DNA of 64,000 nt from Frigidibacter oleivorans. Its GTDB lineage: Bacteria > Pseudomonadota > Alphaproteobacteria > Rhodobacterales > Rhodobacteraceae. The position numbers and the translations under genes were made by a program. Positions 50,079 to 59,079 of this stretch are shown in pieces (position 1 is the stretch's first letter; each line of letters starts with the position of its first letter). Under the pieces are notes generated by a model. That model saw only the letters and a program-made list of their open reading frames with translations. It did no database searches and had not been told where the DNA came from. The stretch lies in the NCBI RefSeq assembly GCF_003993775.1, contig NZ_RJRZ01000017.1, positions 1 to 64,000 of the forward strand. The letters run 5' to 3'.

Positions 50079-50996
50079 TCAGCCCAGATCGGGGGCCGGA
50101 AGGCCGGCGCGGCGGTGGGCCGCGATCAGCGTGTTGTGCATCAGGGTCATGATGGTCATCGGCCCGACCCCGCCCGGGACCGGCGTGATCGCGCGTGCAC
50201 GCCGGCGGGCGCCGGCGAAGTCGACATCGCCGACAAGGCGCATCCTGCCGTCCCGTTCGACCCGGCTGGTGCCGACGTCGATCACCGTCGCGCCGGGCTT
50301 GATCCAGTCGCCGCGGATCATCTCGGCCGCGCCGACGGCGGCGACGACGATATCGGCCTGCCCCACCTTCGCCGCCAGACCCTTCGTGCGGGAATGGGCC
50401 ATCGTCACCGTGCAGTTGGCCGCCAGCAGCAGCTGCGCCATCGGCTTGCCGACGAGGATCGAGCGGCCGACGACGATCGCGTCCAGCCCGGAAAGATCGC
50501 CGAGGCTGTCGCGCAGCAGCATCAGGCATCCGTAGGGCGTGCAGGAGACGAGCCCCGGCAGGCCCGAGGCCAGATAGCCCGCGTTGATCGGGTGCAGCCC
50601 GTCCACGTCCTTGCCCGGGTCGATCGCCTCGATCACCGCCAGACTGTCCAGCCCCCCGGGCAGCGGCAGCTGCACGAGGATCCCGTCCACCGTCTCGTCC
50701 GCGTTCAGCCGGCCGATCAGCGCCATCAGGTCGGACTGCGACACCGTCTCGGGCAGGACATGCTCGAAACTTTCCATGCCCAGCTTGCGGGCCATCCGGC
50801 CCTTGGAGCGGACATAGACCTCGCTGGCGGGATCGGTGCCGACCAGCACGACGGCAAGGCCCGGGGCCCGGCCGGTCCTGCCGGCGAAGTCCCGGGCCTG
50901 CGCCGCGATGCGGTCGCCCAGCGCATCGGCATGGGCGCGCCCGTCGATGATCGCGGCGTCCGCCCCGCGGGACCCGGCCTCGGTCGCGGCAGCCAT
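50079..50996 (-). CDS. folD: Methylenetetrahydrofolate dehydrogenase/cyclohydrolase
   Basis: Converts 5,10-methylene-THF to 10-formyl-THF. The 305-residue protein from the ATG at 50996 has a Tyr and Lys in [26 protein letters not shown], the NADP fold around [14 protein letters not shown] and VIDVGTSRV and the closing [12 protein letters not shown]. It lies two bases after etfA copy 2, so it is coupled to dimethylglycine oxidation and removes the one-carbon units generated there. PurU then releases formate. Confidence 0.94.
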   Translation of the reverse strand: MAAATEAGSRGADAAIIDGRAHADALGDRIAAQARDFAGRTGRAPGLAVVLVGTDPASEVYVRSKGRMARKLGMESFEHVLPETVSQSDLMALIGRLNADETVDGILVQLPLPGGLDSLAVIEAIDPGKDVDGLHPINAGYLASGLPGLVSCTPYGCLMLLRDSLGDLSGLDAIVVGRSILVGKPMAQLLLAANCTVTMAHSRTKGLAAKVGQADIVVAAVGAAEMIRGDWIKPGATVIDVGTSRVERDGRMRLVGDVDFAGARRRARAITPVPGGVGPMTIMTLMHNTLIAAHRRAGLPAPDLG

Positions 50997-50998
50997 GC

Positions 50999-51928
50999 TC
51001 ACAATGCGCGCTCCAGTTCGGGGACAACGTCGAAGATGTCGCCGACAATGCCGTAATCGGCAACCTGGAAGATCGGCGCCTCGCCGTCGGTGTTGATGGC
51101 GACGATGATACGGCTGTCCTTCATGCCGGCCAGATGCTGGATCGCGCCCGAGATGCCGCAGGCGATATAGAGATCGGGCGCGACGACCTTGCCGGTCTGG
51201 CCGACCTGAAGGTCGTTGGCCGCATAGCCCGCATCGACCGCCGCGCGCGACGCGCCGACGGCGGCGCCCAGCTTGTCGGCCAGGGGGTTGATGACCGCAT
51301 CGAAGCGGTCCTTCGAGCCGAGCGCGCGGCCGCCCGAGACGACGATCCGGGCCGACGACAGCTCTGGCCGGTCGCTGGCCGACAGCAGGTTCTCGCGGAA
51401 GGCGGACAGCGCGGGCACGGCGGGCGCGTCGATGGCGGTGACCGGCGCCGCGCCGCCGCCGGCGGCGGGGGCGAAGCTGGCGCCGCGGATGGTCAGGATG
51501 CGCAGCGGGCCGCCGGCCTGCACCACCTCGACCGCGTTGCCGGCATAGATCGGGCGCTTGAAGGTGTCGGGCGCGACGATCTCGATCACGTCCGACACCT
51601 GCATCGCGTCCAGCAGGGCGGCGACGCGCGGCAGGACGTTCTTGCCGCTGCTGGTCGCGGGGGCGAGGATGGTGTCGTATTTCCCGGCCAGCGAGACGAT
51701 CAGCGCCGCGGTCGGCTCGGCCAGACGTTCGGCAAGGGCGTCGCCCTCGGCCAGAAGGACGCGGCGCACGCCCTGCAGGGTGCTGGCGGCGGCGGCTGCG
51801 GCGGCGGCGCCCTGACCGGCAATCAGGATGTCGACCTCGGCGCCGATCTGCAGCGCGGCCCCCAGGGCACGGGCGCTGTGTTCGGACAGGGAGGCGTTGT
51901 CGTGGTCGGCGAACAGAAGGATGGCCAT
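50999..51928 (-). CDS. etfA: Electron transfer flavoprotein, alpha subunit (copy 2)
   Basis: Second ETF large subunit, 309 residues, with FAD motifs [44 protein letters not shown] and [16 protein letters not shown]. It differs from copy 1 mainly in the N-terminal half and so is an old paralogue, not a recent duplication. It is 17 bases after etfB copy 2 and just before folD. Probable specific electron acceptor of the dimethylglycine dehydrogenase. Confidence 0.94.
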   Translation of the reverse strand: MAILLFADHDNASLSEHSARALGAALQIGAEVDILIAGQGAAAAAAAASTLQGVRRVLLAEGDALAERLAEPTAALIVSLAGKYDTILAPATSSGKNVLPRVAALLDAMQVSDVIEIVAPDTFKRPIYAGNAVEVVQAGGPLRILTIRGASFAPAAGGGAAPVTAIDAPAVPALSAFRENLLSASDRPELSSARIVVSGGRALGSKDRFDAVINPLADKLGAAVGASRAAVDAGYAANDLQVGQTGKVVAPDLYIACGISGAIQHLAGMKDSRIIVAINTDGEAPIFQVADYGIVGDIFDVVPELERAL

Positions 51929-51945
51929 GTCGGTATCTCCCCGGA

Positions 51946-52695
51946 TCAGATGACGGCGGCTTCGGTCCGCAGCCTGTCCACAAGCTCGGCCACCGAGGCG
52001 ACCTTGATGCCGGTGGCGCGGGAGGCGGGCTCTTCCACCCGGACGACGGTCAGCCGCGGGGCGATGTCGACGCCCAGCTCCCCGGCCGTCTGCTGGACCA
52101 GCGGTTTCTTCTTGGCCTTCATGATGTTCGGCAGCGAGGCATAGCGCGGCTCGTTCAGGCGCAGGTCGGCGGTGACGACGGCGGGCAGCGTCACCTCGAT
52201 CCGCTGCAGGCCGCCGTCGATCTCGCGCGTGACCAGCGCCCGGCCGCCCGCCAGCTCGATCCGGCTGGCGAAGGTCGCCTGGCTCCAGCCCAGAAGCGCG
52301 GCCAGCATCTGGCCTGTCTGGTTGCAGTCGTCATCGATGGCCTGCTTGCCCAGAACGACCAGCCCGGCCTCTTCGGTCTGCGCGACGCACTGCAAGATCT
52401 TTGCGACAGCCAGCGGCTCCACGCGGCCCTCCGCCTCGACCAGGATGGCGCGGTCGGCGCCCATCGCCAGCGCGGTGCGCAGCACGTCCTGCGCCTGCGC
52501 CGGCCCCACCGAGACGACGATCACCTCCGAAGCGTCGCCTGCCTCCTTCATGCGGATCGCCTGTTCGACGGCGATCTCGTCGAACGGGTTCATCGACATC
52601 TTGGCGTTGGACAGGTCGACGCCCGAGCCATCGGCCTTCACGCGGATCTTGACGTTGTGGTCGACCACCCGCTTGACCGGGACAAGGATCTTCAT
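51946..52695 (-). CDS. etfB: Electron transfer flavoprotein, beta subunit (copy 2)
   Basis: 249-residue ETF small subunit, beginning [18 protein letters not shown] and with the same [20 protein letters not shown] loop as copy 1. First gene of the minus-strand unit etfB-etfA-folD-DMGDH; its upstream 193 bases are shared with the divergent GbdR-like regulator at 52889. Confidence 0.94.
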   Translation of the reverse strand: MKILVPVKRVVDHNVKIRVKADGSGVDLSNAKMSMNPFDEIAVEQAIRMKEAGDASEVIVVSVGPAQAQDVLRTALAMGADRAILVEAEGRVEPLAVAKILQCVAQTEEAGLVVLGKQAIDDDCNQTGQMLAALLGWSQATFASRIELAGGRALVTREIDGGLQRIEVTLPAVVTADLRLNEPRYASLPNIMKAKKKPLVQQTAGELGVDIAPRLTVVRVEEPASRATGIKVASVAELVDRLRTEAAVI

Positions 52696-52888
52696 GGCGC
52701 TTCCTTTCTGTCGCGTCCCCGCGCCGGGGCAGCCGTGGTTGCCGCATCGGTCCTGCCGCCGCCCCCATCTCCGCGCGAATACCCGGGCGGGACAAGGGCA
52801 GATCGACGGGTCCGCCTGACCCTGACCTTGCCGCAGGCCCGGGCCGCGCGACAGGACATTTGCGTCATCGCGGGATTAGAGCTACGAC

Positions 52889-53953
52889 ATGAAACCGACA
52901 CATTGCCCGCGAGCCGCCGCCATGAGCGCTGCCCCCGCCCCGACCGTCACCTCGCCCCGCGCCGCGCCGCCGCGCCCCATGCGCCGCCAGCAGGGCGATG
53001 TGCGCCTCTCCGTCGGCTTCATCCTGGCCCGGCGGTTCACGCTGTGCGCCTTTGCCAATTTCGTGGATGTGCTGCGGCTTGCCGCCGATGAGGGCGATCG
53101 CAGCCGGCAGATCCTGTGCAACTGGACGGTCCTGTCCGACACGCTCGAACCGGTGATGTCCAGCTGCGGGATCAGCGTGCAGCCGAAAGAGCGCCTCGGC
53201 GATCCGACCCGATTCGACTATGTCGTCGTCATCGGCGGCCTGATGGAGGACGAGGCGATCCTGCCGCCGGGCTATCACCGCTTCCTGCACGATGCGGCGG
53301 CGGCGGGCGTGCCGCTGGTCGGCGTCTGCACCGGCGCGTTCCTGCTGCACCAGGCGGGGCTGCTGGACGGCTATCGCTGCTGCGTCAGCTGGTTCCACCA
53401 TGCCGATTTCCTGGAACAGTTCGAGGGGCTGAACCCCGTGACCGACCAGATCTTCGTGGTGGACCGCGACCGGCTGACCTGTTCCGGCGGGGCAAGTTCC
53501 GCGCATCTGGCGGCCTATCTGGTGGACAAGCATGTCGGCCGGGCGCAGGCCAGCAAGAGCCTGCACATCATGATCATCGACGAGGCGCTGCAGGCCGACA
53601 AGCCGCAGCCCGGCATCACGATGGAGTTCAAGACCCGCGATCCAATGGTCCTGCGCGCCCTCCTGATGATGCAGCAGAACATCGAGCAACCCTTCACCGT
53701 GGCCGAGATCGCGCGACGGATCGGCCACAGCAAGCGCCAGCTGGAACGGCATTTCCAGGCCGCGCTCGGCACCTCGCCCCAGGCTGCGTTCCTCGACATG
53801 CGGCTGTCGCTGGCGCATCACCTGATCGTCTCGGGCGACAGGGCGATCTCGCAGATCGCGCTGGAATGCGGCTTTTGCGACAGTTCGCATCTCAGCCGCA
53901 TGTTCCGCCGCCGCTATGGGCAGACGCCGCTGGCATTGCGGCAGGCGCGGTAG
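52889..53953 (+). CDS. GbdR-like GATase1/AraC transcriptional regulator (copy 2)
   Basis: 354-residue paralogue of the regulator at 43015 with the same two-domain design: GATase1-like domain (about 40-225, VVIGGLMEDE and LVGVCTGAFLLHQAGLL) and AraC helix-turn-helix (about 245-340). The two share long identical stretches such as [27 protein letters not shown] and MQQNIEQP. The start is uncertain: ATGs at 52889, 52922 and 52979 are all in frame and none has a strong ribosome site; homology begins near 52979. Divergent from etfB copy 2. Likely activates the etf-folD-DMGDH unit or the transporter. Confidence 0.85.
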   Translation: MKPTHCPRAAAMSAAPAPTVTSPRAAPPRPMRRQQGDVRLSVGFILARRFTLCAFANFVDVLRLAADEGDRSRQILCNWTVLSDTLEPVMSSCGISVQPKERLGDPTRFDYVVVIGGLMEDEAILPPGYHRFLHDAAAAGVPLVGVCTGAFLLHQAGLLDGYRCCVSWFHHADFLEQFEGLNPVTDQIFVVDRDRLTCSGGASSAHLAAYLVDKHVGRAQASKSLHIMIIDEALQADKPQPGITMEFKTRDPMVLRALLMMQQNIEQPFTVAEIARRIGHSKRQLERHFQAALGTSPQAAFLDMRLSLAHHLIVSGDRAISQIALECGFCDSSHLSRMFRRRYGQTPLALRQAR

Positions 53954-53960
53954 CGGGAAA

Positions 53961-53982
53961 GGCCCCCGCCGGGGCGGGGGCC
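53961..53982. terminator. Bidirectional terminator between regulator and BCCT gene
   Basis: Arms GGCCCCCGC (53961-53969) and GCGGGGGCC (53974-53982) with a 4-base loop, between two convergent stops. On the minus strand it is followed by TTTCCC, as the hairpin at 50050 is. Confidence 0.65.
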
Positions 53983-54014
53983 GGAAACGGCGGCCTGAAC
54001 GCAGGCGTGTCCCC

Positions 54015-55664
54015 CTAGCGCGGCTCGCTGGCGAGTCCCTTCCAGACCGCCACGCACATCATCAGCAGCAGCACCGTGAAGGGCAGCCCCGTCGAGATGA
54101 CCATGGATTGCAGCGCCGTCAGGCCGCCGGCGGACAGCAGCAGCACCACCGCGATCACGCCCGAGAAGGTGCACCAGAACACGCGCTGCAGGGTCGGCGC
54201 ATCCGTTTTGCCGCCCGAGGTGATCGTGTCGATCACCAGCGAGCCCGAATCCGATGAGGTCACGAAGAACACGATGACCAGCACGATGCCCACCAGACTG
54301 GTGATTTGCGTCATCGGCAGACCGTCCAGCATCGCGAACAGCTGCAGCGGCAGGTCGGCGTCGCGGGCGGCGACATAGCCGTCGTTCAGCAGCTGGTTGA
54401 TGGCCTGACCGCCGAAGATCGACATCCAGCCGACGCAGACGAGCGAGGGGATCAGCAGCACGCAGATCAGGAACTCGCGCACCGTCCGGCCGCGGCTGAC
54501 GCGGGCGATGAACATCCCGACGAAGGGCGACCAGCTGATCCACCACGCCCAGTAGAACGAGGTCCAGCCCTGCATGAAGTTCACGTCGTCGCGCCCGACC
54601 GGGTTCGACAGCGCGGGCAGGTATTGCAGATAGGCCAGCAGGAAATCCCCCGCCTGGGTCAGCAGCAGGACCGTCGGGCCGGCCAGCAGCACGAACATCA
54701 GCAGCCCGAAGGCCAGCACCATGTTGATCTCGGACATGCGCTTGACGCCCGCCTCGAGGCCGCGCACGACCGAGAAGAGGGTGATCAGCGTGATCCCGAG
54801 GATGATGACGATCTGCCATGTCTCGTCGACCGGCATCCCGAACAGCTTGTTGAAGCCGGCATTGGCCTGCGCGGCGCCAAGGCCGAGCGATGTGGCCAGC
54901 CCGAACAGCGTCGCGAAGACGGCAAGGATGTCGATGACATGGCCGGGCCAGCCCCAGACCCGTTCGCCGAAGATCGGATAGAAGACCGAGCGGATCGTCA
55001 GCGGCAGGCCCTTGTTGTAGCTGAACAGCGCAAGGCTGAGGCCCATGACCGCATAGATGGCCCAGGGGTGCAGCGACCAGTGGAAAATCGTCGCGGCCAT
55101 GCCCAGGCGGACGGCCTCGGCCTCGGTTGCGGCGGCGCCGAGCGGCGCCCAGTCGGTGCGCAGCCCGTCGGCACCGGCCGCGATGCCGCCCGCGGATGAA
55201 CTGAAATGGCTCAGGGGCTCGCTGACGCCATAGAACATCAGGCCGATGCCCATCCCGGCCGCGAACAGCATCGAGAACCAGCTGACATAGCCGAAGTCGG
55301 GTCTTGCCTGCGCGCCGCCAAGGCGGATCCGGCCGAAGGGACTGATCACCAGCACCAGGCACAGGATCACGAAGACGTCGGCGGCCCCGATGAAGAACCA
55401 GTCGAAGCCCTTCGTCGCCGCAGAGAACAAGGCCGAGAAACTGTCGGCGGCCAGGGTCGGGAAGATCAGGGTGAAGGCCACGAAGGCGATCACGCACAGC
55501 GCCGAGATCAGGAAGACGGGGTTGTGGACGCTGAAATCGAAGGGGCCCAGCTGGCCCTCGATATTGTCCTGCCCTGTCTGGTAGTCGGTCTGGATCACGC
55601 TGTCCGGGGGTGGTGTGTCGATCCGCGGTGCGGCCTCCTCGCCGTCCTTGGTCGCATAGGTCAA
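54015..55664 (-). CDS. BCCT-family betaine/carnitine/choline transporter
   Basis: Importer for quaternary amines such as glycine betaine or choline. Twelve predicted helices; it shows the family's AAGMGIGLMFYGVSEPLSHF and the WAWWISWSPFVGMFIARVSRGRT segment around the aromatic binding box. The start is TTG at 55664 with AGGAGG eight bases upstream, giving 549 residues; an ATG at 55796 is in frame but would add a disordered Pro/Gly-rich extension. It lies 83 bases beyond the DMGDH operon's regulator and shares a 12-mer with the gbcA promoter, so it should feed the betaine pathway. Confidence 0.9.
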   Translation of the reverse strand: MTYATKDGEEAAPRIDTPPPDSVIQTDYQTGQDNIEGQLGPFDFSVHNPVFLISALCVIAFVAFTLIFPTLAADSFSALFSAATKGFDWFFIGAADVFVILCLVLVISPFGRIRLGGAQARPDFGYVSWFSMLFAAGMGIGLMFYGVSEPLSHFSSSAGGIAAGADGLRTDWAPLGAAATEAEAVRLGMAATIFHWSLHPWAIYAVMGLSLALFSYNKGLPLTIRSVFYPIFGERVWGWPGHVIDILAVFATLFGLATSLGLGAAQANAGFNKLFGMPVDETWQIVIILGITLITLFSVVRGLEAGVKRMSEINMVLAFGLLMFVLLAGPTVLLLTQAGDFLLAYLQYLPALSNPVGRDDVNFMQGWTSFYWAWWISWSPFVGMFIARVSRGRTVREFLICVLLIPSLVCVGWMSIFGGQAINQLLNDGYVAARDADLPLQLFAMLDGLPMTQITSLVGIVLVIVFFVTSSDSGSLVIDTITSGGKTDAPTLQRVFWCTFSGVIAVVLLLSAGGLTALQSMVISTGLPFTVLLLMMCVAVWKGLASEPR

Positions 55665-55865
55665 ATCGTCGTCCTCCTGAGCTGGCCCTGTGCCTGCCTC
55701 GGGGATGTCCCTGCCGATGATCGCCGTCTTGCTCTTTGCAGCGGGCAAAGCGCCGCCCCTGCCCGGACGCGAAGGCGCCGGGCCGGGCAGGGGCATCGCC
55801 CCCGCGGCCTTCTTTCCATGCAGTTTGCGGCTGACTCGGGACGTGGGACGAGGCAAGCAATGTGA

Positions 55866-55877
55866 AGTCTGACAGTT
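55866..55877. promoter_or_regulatory. Shared 12-mer upstream of the BCCT gene
   Basis: AGTCTGACAGTT, identical to 46387-46398 before gbcA and in the same orientation, 202 bases before the TTG start of the transporter. Confidence 0.5.
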
Positions 55878-55898
55878 ATGTGTCCAAGCCGCCGCGCG

Positions 55899-55917
55899 GT
55901 CGCAGAACGATTGCGAC
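55899..55917. promoter_or_regulatory. GTCGCA-N7-TGCGAC dyad
   Basis: Inverted repeat GTCGCA (55899-55904) and TGCGAC (55912-55917) with a 7-base spacer. Further GTCGCA words follow at 55937-55942 and 56020-56025, both trailed by AA. The same word occurs in the repeats before the LysR gene. It looks like an operator for a dimeric regulator of the betaine/one-carbon genes. Confidence 0.5.
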
Positions 55918-56141
55918 ATTCCGGGGGTAGTTTCGCGTCGCAAACCCGGGCCGGCGGCAGACGGCCGCGGGATGGCGCTCCTCCGCCGGGCGGCGCTGGC
56001 GCAATGCTGCTGGCACTGTGTCGCAAATCTTCAGGCCCCCGGCCCGGCGAGCGACTAGGCCTGTGTCACCGGCCAGCACCGTCCACCGGCAGCCCGGCCC
56101 GCGCCATCCCCCGACAGCGACCGCGAAAGAGGAAATCGCCC

Positions 56142-57026
56142 ATGTCCCAGCTTATCCTGACCGTCTCCTGCCCCGTCCGGACCGGGATCGTTGCGACGAT
56201 TTCCACCTTTCTCGCCAAGGCGGGCTGCAACATCCATGACAGCTCGCAATTTACCGACCTGCAGAACGACCGGTTCTTCATGCGCCTCAGCTTCGCCTCC
56301 GAGGCCGGCAAGACCCGTGAGGAGCTGGATCAGGAATTCCGCGCCGCGACCCAGGGGTCGGACATGGTGCATGCCTTCCACAACGCGGGCGAGAAGATGA
56401 AGGTCGTGATCATGGTCAGCCGCTTTGGCCATTGCCTCAACGACCTTCTGTATCGCTGGCGGATCGGCGCGCTGCCCATCGACATCGTCGCGGTGATCTC
56501 GAATCACATGGATTACCAGAAGGTCGTGGTGAACCACGACATCCCCTTCCACTGCATCAAGGTCACCAAGGCGAACAAGACCGAGGCGGAAGCCGAACAG
56601 ATGCGCATCGTCCGCGATGCCGGCGCCGATCTGATCGTGCTGGCGCGCTACATGCAGGTGCTGTCGGACGAGATATGCCAGAAGATGTCGGGCCGGATCA
56701 TCAACATCCACCACAGCTTCCTGCCCAGCTTCAAGGGCGCCAACCCCTACAAGCAGGCCTTCGACCGGGGCGTGAAGCTGATCGGCGCCACCAGCCACTA
56801 TGTCACCGCCGATCTGGACGAGGGTCCGATCATCGAACAGGATACCGTCCGCGTCACCCATGCCCAAAGCGCCGGCGACTATGTCAGCCTTGGCCGCGAC
56901 GTCGAAAGCCAGGTCCTGGCCCGCGCCATCCACGCCCATATCCACCGCCGCGTCTTCATCAGCGGCGACAAGACCGTCGTCTTCCCCGCCAGCCCGAACG
57001 AATACGCCTCGGAACGGATGGGCTGA
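56142..57026 (+). CDS. purU: Formyltetrahydrofolate deformylase
   Basis: Hydrolyses 10-formyl-THF to THF and formate, recycling folate when one-carbon load is high. 294 residues from the ATG at 56142 (GAGG upstream): an N-terminal ACT regulatory domain (about 1-85) and a formyltransferase-like domain with NIHHSFLPSFKGANPYKQAF and GATSHYVTADLDEGPIIEQD carrying the catalytic Asn, His and Asp. Divergent from the BCCT gene. Betaine breakdown yields up to three one-carbon units, so PurU is a logical relief valve. Confidence 0.94.
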   Translation: MSQLILTVSCPVRTGIVATISTFLAKAGCNIHDSSQFTDLQNDRFFMRLSFASEAGKTREELDQEFRAATQGSDMVHAFHNAGEKMKVVIMVSRFGHCLNDLLYRWRIGALPIDIVAVISNHMDYQKVVVNHDIPFHCIKVTKANKTEAEAEQMRIVRDAGADLIVLARYMQVLSDEICQKMSGRIINIHHSFLPSFKGANPYKQAFDRGVKLIGATSHYVTADLDEGPIIEQDTVRVTHAQSAGDYVSLGRDVESQVLARAIHAHIHRRVFISGDKTVVFPASPNEYASERMG

Positions 57027-57092
57027 GGCGCCTGCCCCCGGGGGCGCTGGACCCGGCCGCGGCCGACAGGCGGAACGCCCGACGCCTTGGCC

Positions 57093-57932
57093 CTATCCCC
57101 GGCGCCACAGTCCCCGATAGGCGTCGGGCGTCGTTGAGGTCCGGTCCTTGAAAACCCTGGTGAAATGGCTCTGGCTGGAAAAGCCGCAGGCCTGCGCGAT
57201 CTCGATCAGGGGCGTGGTCCCGGCCAGCAACGTCCTTGCCCGCGCGATCCGCCGGTTCGTGACCCAGCCATGCAGGGGAAGCCCCCGCGACACCCGGAAC
57301 ATCCGGTGCAGGTGAAACGGCGACAGATCGGTCAGGGACGCGATGTCGGCCAGCCGGATCGGCTGATCGAGATGGGCCTCGATCCACTCGTCGATCCGCC
57401 GCATCAGATGCGCCGGCAGCCCGCCCTTCAGGGTGACCGCGCGCGTCCCCAGCCGCTCCACCAGATCCGATACCGCGGTATCGGCCATCAGCAGATCGTG
57501 GCGCCGGGCCGCCTCGGCCAGCGCCACCAGCGGCAGGACAAGCTCCGGCACCTCGGCGAAGGTCAGTTCCGGCAGGGCCATCCGGCGGGCATCGCAATCG
57601 TGGGTCAGGGCGAACGCCGCCCGGAGCTGATCGTCCGGGACATAGAGATGCACGAAGCGGAAGGGCGTCGTGATCTCCCATTCCGAGGTCTGGCCTTCGG
57701 GCATGATGCAGACCGTGCCCGGCCGCCCGGTTTCCGGCCCGGCATCCACCCGGCGCGTGCCGGTTCCGCCCGTCAGGTAACAGCTGAAGACGTGGCCGCG
57801 CGGCGCGACATAGCTGATGCGGTCGTCGCGGTTTTCCCAGATCGCGACCCCGCTCGCCGCGCCCATGGGCAAGGACGCCGTTTTGCGCGCGGCGGGGGAA
57901 CCTTCGAGAAAATCGCGGATGGTGGCGGCCAT
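57093..57932 (-). CDS. AraC-family transcriptional regulator
   Basis: 279-residue regulator with a cupin-like N-terminal part (about 20-150, VFSCYLTGGTGTRR and MPEGQTSEWEI) and two helix-turn-helix motifs at the C-terminus (about 195-275, LADIASLTDLSPFHLHRMF and LIEIAQACGFSSQSHFTRVFKD). Divergent from the EamA exporter 115 bases away, which is a likely target. ATG at 57932; further in-frame sequence upstream is not conserved. Confidence 0.85.
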   Translation of the reverse strand: MAATIRDFLEGSPAARKTASLPMGAASGVAIWENRDDRISYVAPRGHVFSCYLTGGTGTRRVDAGPETGRPGTVCIMPEGQTSEWEITTPFRFVHLYVPDDQLRAAFALTHDCDARRMALPELTFAEVPELVLPLVALAEAARRHDLLMADTAVSDLVERLGTRAVTLKGGLPAHLMRRIDEWIEAHLDQPIRLADIASLTDLSPFHLHRMFRVSRGLPLHGWVTNRRIARARTLLAGTTPLIEIAQACGFSSQSHFTRVFKDRTSTTPDAYRGLWRRG

Positions 57933-58047
57933 GACGCCTTTTAGCGCAGGCCGCCGGACCGCGCCACGCCGCCCCCTCGTTTGACCGCAAGATCCTGCAA
58001 AAGGCCGCCTGCCGCCTCGTCTATACGGGCCGTGAAGGAGCCATCGC

Positions 58048-58926
58048 ATGAGCACGCCGTTTCTGTTTGTCGCCACCGTCCTGATCTGGGGGACGACCTG
58101 GATTGCCATCGCCGCCCAGGTCGGAGAACTGGCCGTCACCGTCTCGATCTTCTACCGCTTCGCGCTGGCGGGGGCGGTCATGCTTGCCGGGCTTGCGGTT
58201 CTGGGACGGCTGAAGCGCCCCGCCAGATGGTGGTTCGTCATCGTGCAGGCGCTGTGCCTGTTCTGCCTGAACTTCATCGGCCTTTACATGGCCGCCTCCC
58301 TGATCCCGTCGGGGCTGGTCTCGGTCATCTTCTCGCTGGCCTCGATCTTCAACGCCGTCAACGCGCGGCTGTTCTTCGGCGACCCGATCCGCGGCCGGAC
58401 GATACTGGCGGGGGGCTTGGGCGCGCTCGGCCTGCTCCTGCTGTTCTGGAACGACATCGCCGTGATGGTCGATCCGGCCACCCTGGCCGGCATCGGCTGG
58501 GCGGTGCTGGGAACCCTGTTCTTTTCCCTGGGAAACATGGCGTCGCGGCAGAACGGTCTGCTGGGAATCACGCCGGTCACGGCCAACGCCTGGGGCATGG
58601 CGATCGGCGCGCTGTGCCTGCTGGCCATCGTCATGCTGACGGGGCAGCCTCTGGGCCTGCCGGAGCGGACGAGCTACTGGGTCGCGCTGGTCTATCTGGC
58701 GATCGTCGGGTCGGTCGTCGGCTTCACGACCTACCTGATGCTGGTGGCGCGGATCGGCTCGGCCCAGGCCGGATATGCAACCGTCCTGTTCCCCATCGTC
58801 GCCCTGACCGCCTCGACCCTGGTGGAGGGCTACCAGTGGACCCCGACGGCGGTGATCGGTCTGGCCCTGGCCTGCGCCGGCAATGCCGTGATGTTCCTGA
58901 GGCGGCCCGCGCCCCTGATCGCCTAG
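58048..58926 (+). CDS. EamA/DMT-family transporter
   Basis: 292-residue drug/metabolite transporter with ten predicted helices in two EamA repeats. The start LIWGTTWIAI and the second-repeat SLGNMASRQ are family-like. AAGGAG precedes the ATG. Such proteins often export amino acids or metabolites. It is divergent from an AraC regulator and is the last chromosomal gene before the integrated element. Confidence 0.85.
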   Translation: MSTPFLFVATVLIWGTTWIAIAAQVGELAVTVSIFYRFALAGAVMLAGLAVLGRLKRPARWWFVIVQALCLFCLNFIGLYMAASLIPSGLVSVIFSLASIFNAVNARLFFGDPIRGRTILAGGLGALGLLLLFWNDIAVMVDPATLAGIGWAVLGTLFFSLGNMASRQNGLLGITPVTANAWGMAIGALCLLAIVMLTGQPLGLPERTSYWVALVYLAIVGSVVGFTTYLMLVARIGSAQAGYATVLFPIVALTASTLVEGYQWTPTAVIGLALACAGNAVMFLRRPAPLIA

Positions 58927-59001
58927 CGGACCGCCGGGCGGAGAGGGGATAGCGTCCCGGAAAGGACGCCTATCGCGGCACTCATCATCAGGGGGAATTC
59001 T

Positions 59002-59047
59002 TGGTCGGAGCGAGAGGATTCGAACCTCCGACCCCCTGCTCCCGAAG
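59002..59047 (-). repeat. Attachment site: 3' fragment of tRNA-Pro(CGG)
   Basis: Read on the minus strand this is the 3' half of a proline tRNA: anticodon loop TTCGGGA, stem part GCAGG, variable loop, the T-arm GGTTCGAATCC, and the acceptor end CTCCGACCA. The 5' half is missing: next to the loop the sequence becomes ACTCC instead of the expected CCTGC. Such a duplicated tRNA 3' end beside an integrase gene marks one end of an integrated element (attL). The complete tRNA gene should lie at the other end, outside the window. Confidence 0.85.
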
Positions 59048-59079
59048 GAGTTTGGCGGAGGATGAATTTGCAATTAATA

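Larger units (their letters stand above)
55665..56141. promoter_or_regulatory. BCCT/purU divergent control region
   Basis: 477 bases without a convincing gene between the BCCT and purU starts. It contains the shared 12-mer at 55866-55877, and GTCGCA/TGCGAC words at 55899, 55912, 55937 and 56020. It is long enough for two separate promoters. Some frames are open through it but none is conserved in style. Confidence 0.5.
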
